Assembly: GCA_947561715.1 (NCBI GenBank)
Contig: OX387202.1
Location: 5,221,001 to 5,285,000, forward strand
Length of the DNA: 64,000 nucleotides
Source of the DNA: Ascidia mentula
Lineage: Eukaryota; Chordata; Ascidiacea; Phlebobranchia; Ascidiidae
Direction: 5' to 3'
The notes under the pieces: model-generated
What the model saw: only the letters and a program-made list of their open reading frames with translations
Told to the model about the DNA's origin: nothing
Database searches by the model: none
Program-made: the position numbers and the translations under genes
Part shown: positions 53,505 through 64,000 of the stretch, one piece after another
Layout: every line of letters starts with the position of its first letter
How positions within the stretch are numbered: the stretch's first letter is position 1

Positions 53505-54130
53505 TTACTTGCGTTTAACGGTATTTCTGTCATGTTCAACTTCTGTGTCATAGCCATATCTGCGTAACATTTGTGCTTCTGTATATTTCGCAGATAAAGT
53601 ACCCATGAAGCTCCATGCACTTCCATTGGTGGGTGGTGTAGTTGGTTGGAAAACTACCAAAATATTGCGGTGGACAAAAAATACAATCCATTTTTGATTT
53701 TGTGTCAATAATCTAAAAAAACTCTTGTCAAGACCACCACCTTAACCTCTCCCCCATGGGCATTGTGCCCCCTGGTGGACATTATTTTGCCTTAAAAGGC
53801 AGAAACTTTTTTGTTGGCTTTGCAAAAAAATGAATCACAGAAAGTATCCACCATTGGCAAGTAAAGTCACCAACCCTCCTTTTCGCAATGCATTCAGAAT
53901 TAGAGGACTTATAACTGTTTTGTAGGCCCCCGAGCTGTTTGTACCCCTCATAGGACATGTAGTTTTCTGGCAAACCTTTGCAAAACCTTTCCATATGCTG
54001 TCTTAACGCAGCTGCAATTAATCTTATCACTGTTGAGCAATAGTAGTCCCCCTTCATGAGTCACATGACGACCCAGCTGTTGTTTTTGAAATAAAAGAAA
54101 ACAGTTGTGCGTGAATTGTTGCACCATGCA
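53505..54130 (-). repeat. Dispersed repeat related to the 10.5-11.3 kb element
   Basis: On the minus strand this matches the interior of the element at 10502-11335. Both have ACTCATGAAGGGGGACTAC, GTACAAACAGC, GGAGGGTTGGTG and CTTTCTGTGATTCATTTTTT in that order. No terminal inverted repeats are seen here, so the copy is truncated or diverged. A 91-codon frame within it (53782-54057) has no known domain. Confidence 0.65.
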
Positions 54131-54323
54131 GTCAATGTTTTGTGACGCAATAAAACAATACAACGCTTTAATATCATTTAAATAAACAATGATGCATAAA
54201 TATCGTCAACGTGTATTGATTTAACTGCAGTGCAATGTGCAATCCACTTCTGTGTTAAACATACAAAAATTAATGCTTAAAATTGTTTTTTTTTCTGCCA
54301 AATATAAACAAAATGCGTCAGTA

Positions 54324-55238
54324 TTACACATAGCTTTCTTTTAAAACAGTAGGAGCTGTATCGTTTTCTGTATGTTTGTTCATGTGTAGTAGCAGGACAC
54401 ATCTCCAAGTAAAAGTCTCTTCGCATGTCCCACATTGGTAAGGTCCTTTGCCATTATATGTTCGAATGTGCTTCACTTTGCTGGTGTAATGGGCGAATTT
54501 CCTCTTACACATCTCACAACTGTACGGCTTCTCACCAGTATGTGTGCGCTTATGCGTTTTGAGAGCAGAAGCTTCGCCGAATTTTTTCTCGCAGTAATCA
54601 CACCTGAACGGTTTAATTCCATTGTGAAAGTTCATGTGCTTCTGCAAATGTTCCTTTCTGGCAAATCTCTTCTCACAAATAGTGCATGGAAAGGGTTTAA
54701 CACCAATATGCTGTGCCAAGTGATTTGTCAGTCCCTCTTTCCTTGCGAACCGTTTCTCGCATACTTCGCATTTGTAATGTTTTTCTCCTGTGTGCGTAAG
54801 CAAGTGATGTTGTAAGCTGCCTTTCGATCTACACAATTTGTCGCACACAGTGCACTTGTGTAGTAAGTTTCCGGTGTGAACTCGCATGTGTTCATTTAAA
54901 GCACATTTCTGGCTGAAGTCCTTATCGCAAACGTCGCACTTAAAAGGCCGCGTCGCTTGGTGGTTCAGCATATGTTGACTAAATCTTCGACTTTGCCCGA
55001 ATCTTTTGCCACACAAGTGACACCTGAATGTTTTTTCAGCAGTATGCATCAGCATGTGAAACTGCAGAGATTCGCCTTTCACCATTTTGCCACATGTTTT
55101 GCATTTGCAATCCTCTTTGCCAATGAAAGCGTAGTTGTTCATAAATCCAGCAGTGGATTGTTCTATTTGATCATTAGTATTGGAGACTGAAATCGTGGGG
55201 TTGCCTCGTTTCGAAGCGGAGGCCATTGACTGCGACAT
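54324..55238 (-). CDS. C2H2 zinc-finger protein 1 (about nine fingers)
   Basis: A single-exon frame of 304 aa starts at a true ATG (MSQSMASASK). It encodes nine C2H2 units joined by TGEKP-like linkers (HTAEKTF, HTGEKHY, HTGEKPY). The first unit (CKTCGKMVKG) is one residue short between Cys and His. The eighth ends HIRTY instead of H-x3-H, so it may bind zinc poorly. Tandem C2H2 arrays bind DNA in the nucleus. No KRAB or other effector domain is visible. An untranslated or short coding 5' exon may exist. It is distinct in sequence from the two paralogs at 56.1 and 58.6 kb. Confidence 0.9.
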   Translation of the reverse strand: MSQSMASASKRGNPTISVSNTNDQIEQSTAGFMNNYAFIGKEDCKCKTCGKMVKGESLQFHMLMHTAEKTFRCHLCGKRFGQSRRFSQHMLNHQATRPFKCDVCDKDFSQKCALNEHMRVHTGNLLHKCTVCDKLCRSKGSLQHHLLTHTGEKHYKCEVCEKRFARKEGLTNHLAQHIGVKPFPCTICEKRFARKEHLQKHMNFHNGIKPFRCDYCEKKFGEASALKTHKRTHTGEKPYSCEMCKRKFAHYTSKVKHIRTYNGKGPYQCGTCEETFTWRCVLLLHMNKHTENDTAPTVLKESYV

Positions 55239-56090
55239 TGCGGTAAATTACAGTAAACACAAACCCTGCAAAGCAAAAGCAATAAAAGTATAGCGGGAAT
55301 TTGATTTAATCTTGATTTAATCTGACAAAACTATACAAACTTGGCTGTCTCGGAATTTACTATGGTTTAACTATGGAGAAATTACAGAGACGTTACGTTA
55401 CACAGCAACATTTGTGCTAAGGCATCCGCATATTGTGCCCAGTAAGCGCAACAAGACGTACAGATTCTGGTTTCTTCGAGCTTGATACAAAAGTGCCTTG
55501 CCTGCGTCCCCTCCACTTTTCCTCTTTGGAAATGCCTATCAATGAGTAACGTTCTCCTTCCGCTTGTGCTGTTGTACACAGAAAAAAGTCTACTGCGATC
55601 GCTCACCAAGACATTTGTGAAACCTTTCAAGTCCTTTGCAAAGTGTTTGCCATGTTAACTTTCACATTATGAAACATTTACTGCAATGATTTTGAAACAT
55701 ATAGGCTAAGCAATTTGCACAAAACTTCAACAGAAACTAAGCGAAACTATACAACCAACTTGTCCTGTTGACCAGCTGTGACGGTAAAATCAATGATACG
55801 GAACGAATGAAGAAAAAGGGCAAGCAACGAAGTTCTGTTTGTTTTGAGGAAAGAAATCAGCAAAAAGATCTATGATTTATCACAATCACACGTGTGAAAG
55901 TTTTCAATAAACACAAGCACACAGGTTTATCAATAATGCTAGTTTCAAAAGTTTGGTTTACTGAAAATGCTTAAATGATAATTAACACGTCGCAGGTTCC
56001 ATGCACTGTGTATCGAAGGGCATTGAAGCGTTAAGTGACGTCAAACAGAAGAAATTTTGAACCAGTGCTCTCAGTTGTGTGTTTCTGGCA
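55239..56090. other. Intergenic between zinc-finger genes
   Basis: No gene is recognised. The promoter of the gene at 54324-55238 is expected here. Confidence 0.5.
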
Positions 56091-56870
56091 CTAATCACAC
56101 TGGTATCCTCTAACGTGAATCTTCATGTGATTTTTTAAGTGTTCTTTCCGAGTTAACCTTTTGCCACACTGGTCGCATTTGAAGTTCTTGATCCCTTTAT
56201 GTGTCAGAATGTGTTTCCTCATATTGCTCAGTTGCGTGAATTTCTTTTCACAAGTTTCGCACTTGTAAGGTTTCTCTCCTGTGTGTGCCAGCAAATGTGA
56301 TTTTAACGAGTAGTGACTTTTCAACTTTGTTTTGCATATTTCGCAAACATACAACTTTACACCAGTGTGTGTTCGCTGATGGATTTTTAAAGCACTGCTT
56401 GTGATAAACTTTTTTTCGCACACTTCACAACTATAAGGTTTGTCTCCAGTATGAGTACGCTTGTGTGCTGTTAGTGCTTGTGACTGAGTAAATCGTTTCT
56501 CGCATACATTACATAGGTAAGGCCTTTCACCAGTGTGGGTTCTTTTATGCATCATTAAGTGTTCTTTTCGAGAAAACCTTCTCTCACAAATATCACATTT
56601 TTCTGATTTCACGTCCATATGACTGAGTAGATGTTTTTTCAGGTTTCCTTTTTGACTAAATCCCTTCTCACACACTTTGCATTTGAATGGTTTTTCTCCA
56701 GTGTGAATGCGTTTGTGTACTTGCAGCATTTGTCGGGCACTAAACTTTTTCTCGCAAACGTTGCATTTGTGAATTGTTGTCTTTGTTTTATCTTGCGAAT
56801 GGACGATTCTGTTGAGCCTTTTACTGTTTTTGTTCCAACTTTCACCACCTTCAACCATTTGAGAAAACAT
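56091..56870 (-). CDS. C2H2 zinc-finger protein 2 (eight fingers)
   Basis: The frame from the first true ATG (56870, MFSQMVEGGE) is 259 aa. Eight regular C2H2 fingers follow, from HKCNVCEKKF to FKCDQCGKRL, with HTGEKP/HTGVKL-type linkers. Two fingers share the RKEHL helix. The open frame extends eight codons upstream without an ATG, so a spliced upstream exon is possible. It is a close paralog of the gene at 58582-59367. Fingers 3 and 8 have the same predicted contact residues in both, while fingers 1, 4, 5, 6 and 7 differ there. It is probably a nuclear sequence-specific DNA-binding protein with unknown targets. Confidence 0.9.
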   Translation of the reverse strand: MFSQMVEGGESWNKNSKRLNRIVHSQDKTKTTIHKCNVCEKKFSARQMLQVHKRIHTGEKPFKCKVCEKGFSQKGNLKKHLLSHMDVKSEKCDICERRFSRKEHLMMHKRTHTGERPYLCNVCEKRFTQSQALTAHKRTHTGDKPYSCEVCEKKFITSSALKIHQRTHTGVKLYVCEICKTKLKSHYSLKSHLLAHTGEKPYKCETCEKKFTQLSNMRKHILTHKGIKNFKCDQCGKRLTRKEHLKNHMKIHVRGYQCD

Positions 56871-58581
56871 GGTCACTTGTTTTGATGATTTCAATTTAAA
56901 TCAGATTGTAAATCAATTAAACTACTGGACTTGCGGAAATATGTCATACACTGGATTATGCACACACAGAAGTACAATAATATGAACTTCGTAACATAAT
57001 GTTTTGGAGTTTAACAAGCGCAACCGCTATTATTTACAAGGATTTGGGATTGTAACTCCCAGCCGTTAGTTCAGAGGAATGTTGCTAGCCTTGAACTGCG
57101 GAACAGTTTCCTGCTGGAAGACATGCGTTGCGATAAAACTCCCACAACAGTTATGGAAAACCATACCTTCACAAGGTCGGCTCAAACACGTGGAATGCGG
57201 ACCCGTGTACTATAACAAAACGACAAAACAACGGGTATTTTTCCACATATTCTTACTAGGACAAGCTGCAGCTTTGGTAGATCGTGGGTCACATTTGTTT
57301 CTTTCTCCTGTACATTGTGATACAACGGCATTGAAAATAAGGCGCGAAACTTTCCTTAGTACCAAAAGATGTGATTTAATGCAGATAACTGGTGGAATCA
57401 GCGGTGATTCTTATGCCCGATACCACGTTAATAGAAAAGCGTATGTATCGACTTAATAACAACGTGTAAACCTATTGCCCATACGTTAGCAAATAGGCAG
57501 TTCTTGCAACATGACCTAATTTTACAAAAAATAGTCTCTGGTTTTAAAGCATGTGAAACAAATCTGATCTGTTTACTCCTGATCACCATGATAGTCTTCT
57601 TAATCCTATGTTTAAATAATCACTGAGCAAATAAACTTGCCCTTTCTCTTTTCGACCTAGCGATAACTACGTCACGGTTGAATAAGCAACGAATATATTT
57701 GTGCCCTATGGTCTACTTGTCGCCACTGCAGGAAAGTTTAAAACTATTATTAATATTGTATTTTCACATTAGAAACATATCATTTTAAACAAGTCAGTGC
57801 TCAAAGACGTTATCGCATAGAGTTCTGTGGTTGACGTAAATTTTAATGATATTCTTTTTCAACAAAGAAACAAAAGTAGTTTAGATAGCCTGGCGTTTAA
57901 CAGGTCAAAACCTAAGTTTTTGAAGCTGACTTACTTGCAAGTAAATCCATAAAATTACAAAGGAATACCGACATAAAAACGGAATTATAGACAGAACACC
58001 GGTTACGAAAACTACTGTCGTTCCCACCATAGGTGTTTGCCATAACAGTGTTTCCAATTGAAAATTCACGCTTTTTTGATATGAGGTAATCTTTTTGTTG
58101 TGTATAGCAAACTTCAACAATTTCAACGTAGGTTGTGTGGGTTAGTTTTCTAAACCTTCTTCACAACATTTTGTTTTTCCATCTATGGAAATTTTTTTTC
58201 ACTATTTTTTCATGTTATGATGCCTGAAATTTCTGAAAGATATTTGCCATAAAACCAATAAAAAGATGAAAACTTTACAGCAATGGCTTCTCAATATGTA
58301 CATTCAAACGTACTGATAACCATGTGCTATCTCACATTGCTTTTAGCTTAAAACTTACAAAGACATGCATTTTGTAGATAACTGGAATATTTGCAAATAA
58401 AACCACACACATGAGTGAAATTCTAAATTCAACGCAAGCACTTCTTTAACGAAATTGTTTAAAAGTGGTCGTTGCTGATTCCCAATACATTGTGTCAAAG
58501 TGAACCAAAGAGGGCTGTGACGTCATGACGTAGCCGTTTCAAAGAATGAAATATGTTGATATCCGTAGTGAATTTCTTCCA
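56871..58581. other. Intergenic between zinc-finger paralogs 2 and 3
   Basis: Two frames (57079-57456 plus, 57905-58126 minus) are open but have no recognisable domain and no convincing acceptor. A block at about 58345-58541 recurs at the right edge of the window (63807-64000). Confidence 0.5.
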
Positions 58582-59367
58582 CTAATCCAACTTGTATCCG
58601 CTTTCCTTGGCGTGAATCTTCATGTGATTTTTTAAGTGTTCTTTCCGAGTTAACCTTTTTCCACACTGGTCGCATTTGAAATTCTTGATACCTTTATGTG
58701 TTAGAATATGACTTTTCATATTGCTCAGTTGCGTGAATTTCTTTTCACAAGTTTCGCACTTGTAAGGTTTCTCTCCGGTGTGTGCCAGCAAATGTGATTT
58801 TAACGAGTTTCTACTTTTCAACTTTGTTTTGCATATTTCGCAAACATACAACTTTACACCAGTGTGTGTTCGCTGATGGATATTTAAGGTACTGCTTGTG
58901 ATAAACTTTTTATCGCACACTTCACAACTATAAGGTTTGTCTCCAGTATGAGTACGCTTGTGTACTGTTAGTGCTTGTGACTGAGTAAATCGTTTCTCGC
59001 ATACATTACAATGGTAAGGCCTTTCACCAGTGTGGGTTCTTTTATGCATCATCAAGTGTTCTTTTCGAGAAAACCTTCTCTCACAAATATCACATTTTTC
59101 TGATTTTACGTTCATATGACTGAGTAGATGTTTTTTCAGGTTTCCTGTTTGACTAAATCCTTTCTCACACACTTTGCACTTGAATGGTTTTTCTCCAGTG
59201 TGAATGCGTTTGTGTACTTGCAGCATTCGTCGGTCATTGAATTTTTTCTCGCAAACGTCGCATTTGTGAAATACTTTCCTATTTCTAACTTGCGAATGGA
59301 CGACTGGAATTCGCTTCTTTGTGTGTTTGCTGCATGTTTCACTGTTTTCAGCCTTAAGAGACGACAT
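58582..59367 (-). CDS. C2H2 zinc-finger protein 3 (eight fingers)
   Basis: The frame from the first true ATG (59367, MSSLKAENSE) is 261 aa with eight C2H2 fingers, near-identical in framework to the gene at 56091-56870. The N-terminal 45 residues before the fingers are diverged. Finger helices differ from the paralog mainly at predicted base-contact positions: finger 1 at -1 and 2, finger 4 at 6, finger 5 at 3, finger 6 at 2, finger 7 at 6. This suggests that the twin genes have different DNA targets. Same strand and spacing indicate tandem duplication. Confidence 0.9.
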   Translation of the reverse strand: MSSLKAENSETCSKHTKKRIPVVHSQVRNRKVFHKCDVCEKKFNDRRMLQVHKRIHTGEKPFKCKVCEKGFSQTGNLKKHLLSHMNVKSEKCDICERRFSRKEHLMMHKRTHTGERPYHCNVCEKRFTQSQALTVHKRTHTGDKPYSCEVCDKKFITSSTLNIHQRTHTGVKLYVCEICKTKLKSRNSLKSHLLAHTGEKPYKCETCEKKFTQLSNMKSHILTHKGIKNFKCDQCGKRLTRKEHLKNHMKIHAKESGYKLD

Positions 59368-61218
59368 CGAAATGTGTTGAGAAGATTTTAATGGCAATTT
59401 TCTAAAGTTCTCCTTTTGTTTTCATTCTTCAGGTGTTTCTGCAAAAGATATATTGGAGAAAGTGTTTGAAAAGCTACCAGTCGAAAAACTTCAAAAAAAC
59501 ATAATAAAGCAAAAAAGGGAGAGACATAATTTAATGCAGGGGTGAACAACACATGCACGCGAATCAAGTATATTTGTTAAAAAAATAATCGCGGGGTATT
59601 TTCACCTACAATATATAATCCAACAACTTTATTAAACACAGGTGTAAGATGAACAACCTTTATTATGGCAGGTTTAAATTGTGCTCCACTGAGCTTATGT
59701 CACAAGTTTCCCATTTACCATATTTAATGCATGGCAACGGTACAGCAGCTGTTTAGAGGTTTGGAAGAGTGACCACTTACTATGAGAAATTTTGGAAGCG
59801 GTGTGATCCTAAACAACTTCCTGTTCGTGGAAATGTGGTACCATTGCATACCCACGACAGTAATGTTATACCACGTATACAAAACGTTTGGTAACCATAT
59901 TTCTACATTATTTATGTTATTTCAAAAGTATAAACGATATTTTGTAAAAGTTGTATGTAAAGAGTTTGCATGTATTAATACAACTTACTTTTGAATGTGT
60001 TATCACGAAACAAGTTCTGATTTGCCAAATGTAATATTGCAAGTTGGAATTTCTATTTGCAGCTTGGCAATCAAATCTTTCAAAAACTTGCTTTATATAT
60101 CATATATTGTGACGAAAGGAGAAAGATATATCATATATTGTGACGAAAGTTTGGGCTAACGCAATCTCTGGTCACGTTTCCGACCATTGTCAGATATATA
60201 ACACGTTTTTTTTCGTTTTCTTGGTGTTGGTTTGTGTTGTAGTACCATTACCCTGATGAAGCCTTATTGGATAACAGGCGAAACGCCCGGTAATAAAGTT
60301 ACGTTTTTATTGTGCCAGAAGAACAGACTATTAAATTACAATATGCCTGGCAGCAACAGAAACATTATATATATAGCAGGTGTATAATTATTCCTTTGGT
60401 TCAAAAACAGCTTGCTGGCATAATACTATACAGTAAAACCTGACCAAGGACAAAAACAATAGCAAACAACCTAAGCTTGGGACACTTCCATTATAAAATA
60501 TCCTTCAATTATAAGCTCACAACATAAATCTGCTCTTAATCGTTTCGACCACGCTGAAATTTCGTTGCCGTCACGGTCTACTGCGCATCGATTTTCCCGC
60601 TTTCTTTGCTTGGTCCCCGTGTTGTTTTCCGCCGCACTGCTCTTGCATTCGAATCTGTGCAACCGTGTTTATTTCTGTGGTTACTTCTTCAGCCAAGTGC
60701 AAACCTGCATTGTTTCAAGGAAAAGCGTTCAGGACGCGGTTACTTAACTCCACTAACGCACGTGCTTAAAGCGGCAATGCGGAAAAAACATCTTTGCGAC
60801 CTCAAGAATGAACAAGCACCACAACACGTGTTCTAAACTTGTGACTTGAGTAGGCGTGCATTGGGCGGCTTACAAGTCTTATTGATGAAAAACAAGCAAC
60901 TGTATAACTTGGCTTGTTGTACAAATCAAATTAGGAATATTGGATGCAAAAAAGAAATCTTTTTTTCGAATTGGCGAAAATCCGGAGTCGATATTCCTGA
61001 TTTTTCGAAGACGTTTGTTAGCCGAAACATTATAATTTGTACAACTTTCTACAAAGCAAAACAAATGTATGAAAGGGTAAACAAGATCTAGACTCGTACT
61101 CTAAACCCGTCTGATATTCAGATTGTTTCGCTCCAGCATGCTTTTAAATCAACTGTCACAAATGCAACGGCGTTTTATGGTTTCAACGAATATTAATTTC
61201 GATTACATATTTGTACAG
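59368..61218. other. Intergenic with small repeats and a retroelement-tail motif
   Basis: ATATATCATATATTGTGACG is repeated directly at about 60096-60150. A CTGATGAAGCC...GGCGAAAC motif lies at 60253-60284, flanked by the paired arms ATTACC/GGTAAT. No gene is seen. Confidence 0.5.
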
Positions 61219-61554
61219 ACCATACGAAAGCTATTGGATACTGACTTGTACATATGCGTCAGACAGTTTGCCCTCGAAGCTTGCTTGCCAGGACCCATAA
61301 CGAGACCCAAGTGGTTGAGACGTTACATGTTGCTCTACCCCCTGTTATCGCAGCTAAACGATCGTCAGTATCGATTGTTTGCGATTACCGACAACTTGAG
61401 GTACGACAGGATGATTAGAATGAATCCAAACAACTCACAAATGGACGAAAGGGAAAATATTCTCAATTTTTGGGGGAAGTTTTTACGGGAAAGTACATTT
61501 ATAAACCTTGACCTTCAAAAATGCAAACTCAATCAAAAAACACTCAACCCGTGA
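61219..61554 (+). CDS. Orphan METTL24-like terminal exon, diverged
   Basis: A 3' splice site (ATATTTGTACAG) opens a 112-codon frame ending in TGA. It aligns along its length with the last exon of the three METTL24-like genes: LLDTDLYICVRQFALE, LPGP, PKWLRR, LSQLNDRQYRLFAITDNLR and STFINLDLQKCKL. It is on the opposite strand and about 17 kb from the cluster. None of the other five exons is visible upstream, where zinc-finger genes occupy the minus strand. The frame is undamaged despite strong divergence. It may be an exon captured by another transcript or a not yet decayed remnant. Confidence 0.6.
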   Translation, partial: TIRKLLDTDLYICVRQFALEACLPGPITRPKWLRRYMLLYPLLSQLNDRQYRLFAITDNLRYDRMIRMNPNNSQMDERENILNFWGKFLRESTFINLDLQKCKLNQKTLNP

Positions 61555-63806
61555 AACTTTGTACGGGAAATACCCTCTTTGACCAGAAGGTTTGGTGAGT
61601 GCGTCTTAAGTTCATCTTATATTCATGAAATTATCAAAGATATTCTTGAGGTCAGATTTATACAATCTTTCTCTATTTTAGCCTAGTCTGCAGTTTTCTT
61701 AATTGAATTTTTTGGTAGTGGTGACATAGCTTCTTGTAAATGATTCCTTATGCTATTGTTATTTTGTGCCTTCACATTCTGTATAATCAGGGATTCCATG
61801 CATTTCTTTTCTAGAGATTTATCCCTAATTTTGGGGCGATGACACAGAAAATATGACCGTCCGTATATTTCAAAGATTTGTTCTAATTTGTGACTGGGTG
61901 TCACTGTTTAAGACCACATTGGGCTGTTTTAGCCACAGGTGTCCTTATTTTTATTATGATCGCGAGTATAAGATCCTCAATTATTAACAGAAATATTAAT
62001 TTCGCCTATTGGCATCCTCAGTTTCTGTCTAAAAGAATAGCAATAAAATAGAAACAAGCATTAACTTGTTATAAGTATTGCATATTTTTTGCATTAGACT
62101 TTTGCCAGTCTATGCTCGTGGCTTTTGCCTATATCTTTTTATCCTCCACAGGCCAGAAAATTTCCTGCGAAATTTCTCGTCTCCAATAGTTGCTGTTTTG
62201 TCGCCGACGTAAGTTAACAATAAAATATTATCTACTTGTCCCATTTGTTCCGCTTCTCGTTCCTATATAAAACGGTAACGTGATATTGCGTGTTTAACGC
62301 TTTTTTGATAGATGACAAAGTCATTTTTTTATCTGGTCCAAAGGCTGATAACACTTTCATGTCATTGCAAAGTAAAGTTTATGACGTTTGGCCACCATTG
62401 TAATTCTTGCTAATCGGGTCTACGCGTTGTTGGTCACCTTCTTTGATCGTGTGCGCCCTCAAGCGGAATGTTTTCTGCCTAAAGATGACATATGGATGTC
62501 GCACCATCTGCATTTTAACGTACTCCAACCATCTACCAAGTGGTGATTGCCAGCATTGGTCAAAACCTGATCGGGATTCGTGGCCAGGAAATCCGAGGAT
62601 TAAGCCCCGGCTCTGTATATTTTCTTAACACTCATGTCTCCGTGCTACGATTTGCCGCTGAACTTCCGGTAGCCAAAACAAACCGCTGTAAAATTAAAGA
62701 GTGAAGAGTTTGCGGTTGTTGCATCAATTGTTCTTTAAAGGAAATGTAAGCAAGCTGTTGGCATGTGTCCAAACCCGTTATCTAACATCAAATGTATTAC
62801 TACGACACTGGCTTAGTAAGTGGAATGCTATGATAACTAATATTTCTTTCCTTATACTTACAGAAAACAGCTTGTTTGACAAAAGATTTAAAGTAAGGCT
62901 GTCGGTATAACGCGACTGTGATAACAAACAAACCTTTTCAGACTGTTTTATTTTCTTTAGTGAATTATGGACGGGGCCACTTTTTCGACCTAGCAGTCAT
63001 CAGTGCAGTTCAGTGTGACTTTTGACTATATTGTCAGCCGACAAGACTTCCACTTTGTGTTGACTATACAGCTATCATTATGCCTTGGGTAAAAACTTTT
63101 TTTTTAATATGTTTTTTTAGCACTTCGTAACATGGCGTTTCAACCAATTCTTAGTGGGATTTTTTTTTAAAATTACCATGCCAAGTTTGAAGAAAAGGAA
63201 AACTTGCACAATTTCGCAATCCAAACACGCTCATACTTAAACGGGTCTTACTGTGGAATGTTAAAAGCCGCCCGATTCTCCAAACGAACAGAAACCAGAT
63301 CCGCTTGTAAGAGAAAAGTTCTCAGGAAAAAAAACATAGCACTTACTTGCTAACTGAAGGATAAATGGTATTCAGGTTTTTCACGAGACGGCAAGACAGA
63401 ACATGTAAAAAAAATCCAGGAGGTGGTTGGTTGTGATGATGCCTTATACAAAATATGATCCACTTGTCACATTAAACTTTGGGCGTCACATTTTCCCTTT
63501 CTCGTTATCAACGTATTTTAGGTAACTAAGTTAGAAAACAAACAGGAAGTCAAACCACACAAAGATAACCCAATCCATTAAGCAAACCACTCCATTAAGC
63601 AAACAAACTACCTCCATAATCAACGCGGCGAAATTTGCTGGCGTGGTAGGTTGTCCCCAAAACTAGAAGATAGCAATACAGCTACACCAAAAACACTCAT
63701 AAAGCAGAAAAAGCAGAAATTTATTTTAAAATATATCAGACTTTGCAAGTCTTACCCCAGTTCGGGCTCTTTTTTTATCTCGGGCCGTTATTTTTTTCCG
63801 TTTTTA
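61555..63806. other. Intergenic, with degenerate retroelement motifs
   Basis: A block shared with 35.67 kb lies at 62001-62026 (TTCGCC...GGCATCCTCAGTTTCT). A degenerate hammerhead-like string lies on the minus strand at about 62965-63010. No gene is supported. Confidence 0.5.
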
Positions 63807-64000
63807 GCTTCAAACTTACAAAGAGATGCATTTTGTAGATAACCAGAATATTTGCAAATAACACCACACACTTGTGTGAAAGTCTTAATTCAACGCAAGC
63901 ACTTATTTAACGAAATTGTTTAAAAGTAGTCGTTGCTGATTCCCAATACATTGTGTCAAAGTGAACCAAAGAGGGCTGTGACGTCATTTCGTAGCCGTTT
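63807..64000. repeat. Second copy of the zinc-finger 3' flank, cut by the window edge
   Basis: This end segment matches about 58345-58541, the sequence immediately downstream (minus-strand sense) of zinc-finger gene 3, including ATTGTGTCAAAGTGAACCAA and GAGGGCTGTGACGTCAT. The unit duplicated in this cluster therefore includes this flank. Confidence 0.85.

Noticed and set aside
53782..54057. 91-codon minus-strand frame
   Set aside because: It is in the partner repeat. The corresponding frame at 10.6-10.9 kb is full of stops, so it is probably chance.
57079..57456. 125-codon plus-strand frame starting with ATG
   Set aside because: No domain, signal peptide or homology pattern, and it lies between zinc-finger genes on the other strand. 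It may be chance.
57905..58126. Hydrophobic minus-strand frame ending at a good donor (CAA|GTAAGT)
   Set aside because: It could be a transmembrane exon, but no acceptor, partner exon or family resemblance was found.

Overview
The window is animal nuclear DNA, AT-rich, with short spliceosomal introns (most about 200 to 700 bp). It holds multi-exon genes for Golgi or type II membrane enzymes, a tandem C2H2 zinc-finger cluster, a C-type-lectin-like receptor, satellites, and retroelements of the Ty3/Gypsy and Penelope types. FUT8-like and METTL24-like genes in a compact, repeat-rich genome suggest an invertebrate deuterostome, perhaps an ascidian. That assignment is an inference from general character, and I cannot name a species.

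Layout. Positions 1-6733 are a 190-bp satellite with a higher-order structure, followed by a 77-bp tandem array to about 7690. Positions 7.7-13.2 kb hold a Penelope-like GIY-YIG fragment, a terminal-inverted-repeat element and one orphan leucine-rich-repeat exon. Positions 13.25-29.92 kb form a large inverted duplication: two arms of about 5 kb, each with a C-type-lectin-like gene copy, the same fossil Ty3/Gypsy fragment and a Penelope tail. The spacer between the arms carries a young, intact Ty3/Gypsy element (18644-24773). The right arm runs into a METTL24-like gene, and the left arm breaks off inside a copy of that gene's last exon, so the left arm appears to be the derived copy. Its lectin gene is broken.

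Three METTL24-like genes lie in tandem on the minus strand (29.8-33.6, 37.4-40.2 and 42.3-43.9 kb). Each has six exons with identical intron phases (1-0-1-1-0). I could reconstruct complete reading frames of 304, 334 and 308 aa. Next come an 8-exon alpha-1,6-fucosyltransferase (FUT8-like) gene of 468 aa (45.9-50.0 kb), a decayed Penelope element (51.1-52.2 kb) and a small two-coding-exon gene for a 71-aa secreted, Trp/Arg-rich peptide (52.69-52.98 kb). Three C2H2 zinc-finger genes follow (54.3-59.4 kb), with a sign of a fourth beyond the right edge.

The observations most worth checking are: a structurally complete hammerhead ribozyme (30470-30529) in intron 5 of the first METTL24-like gene, on the opposite strand; the predicted host-defence-like peptide precursor; the inverted duplication with one intact and one broken lectin receptor; and the twin zinc-finger genes, many of whose differences fall on predicted DNA-contact residues.
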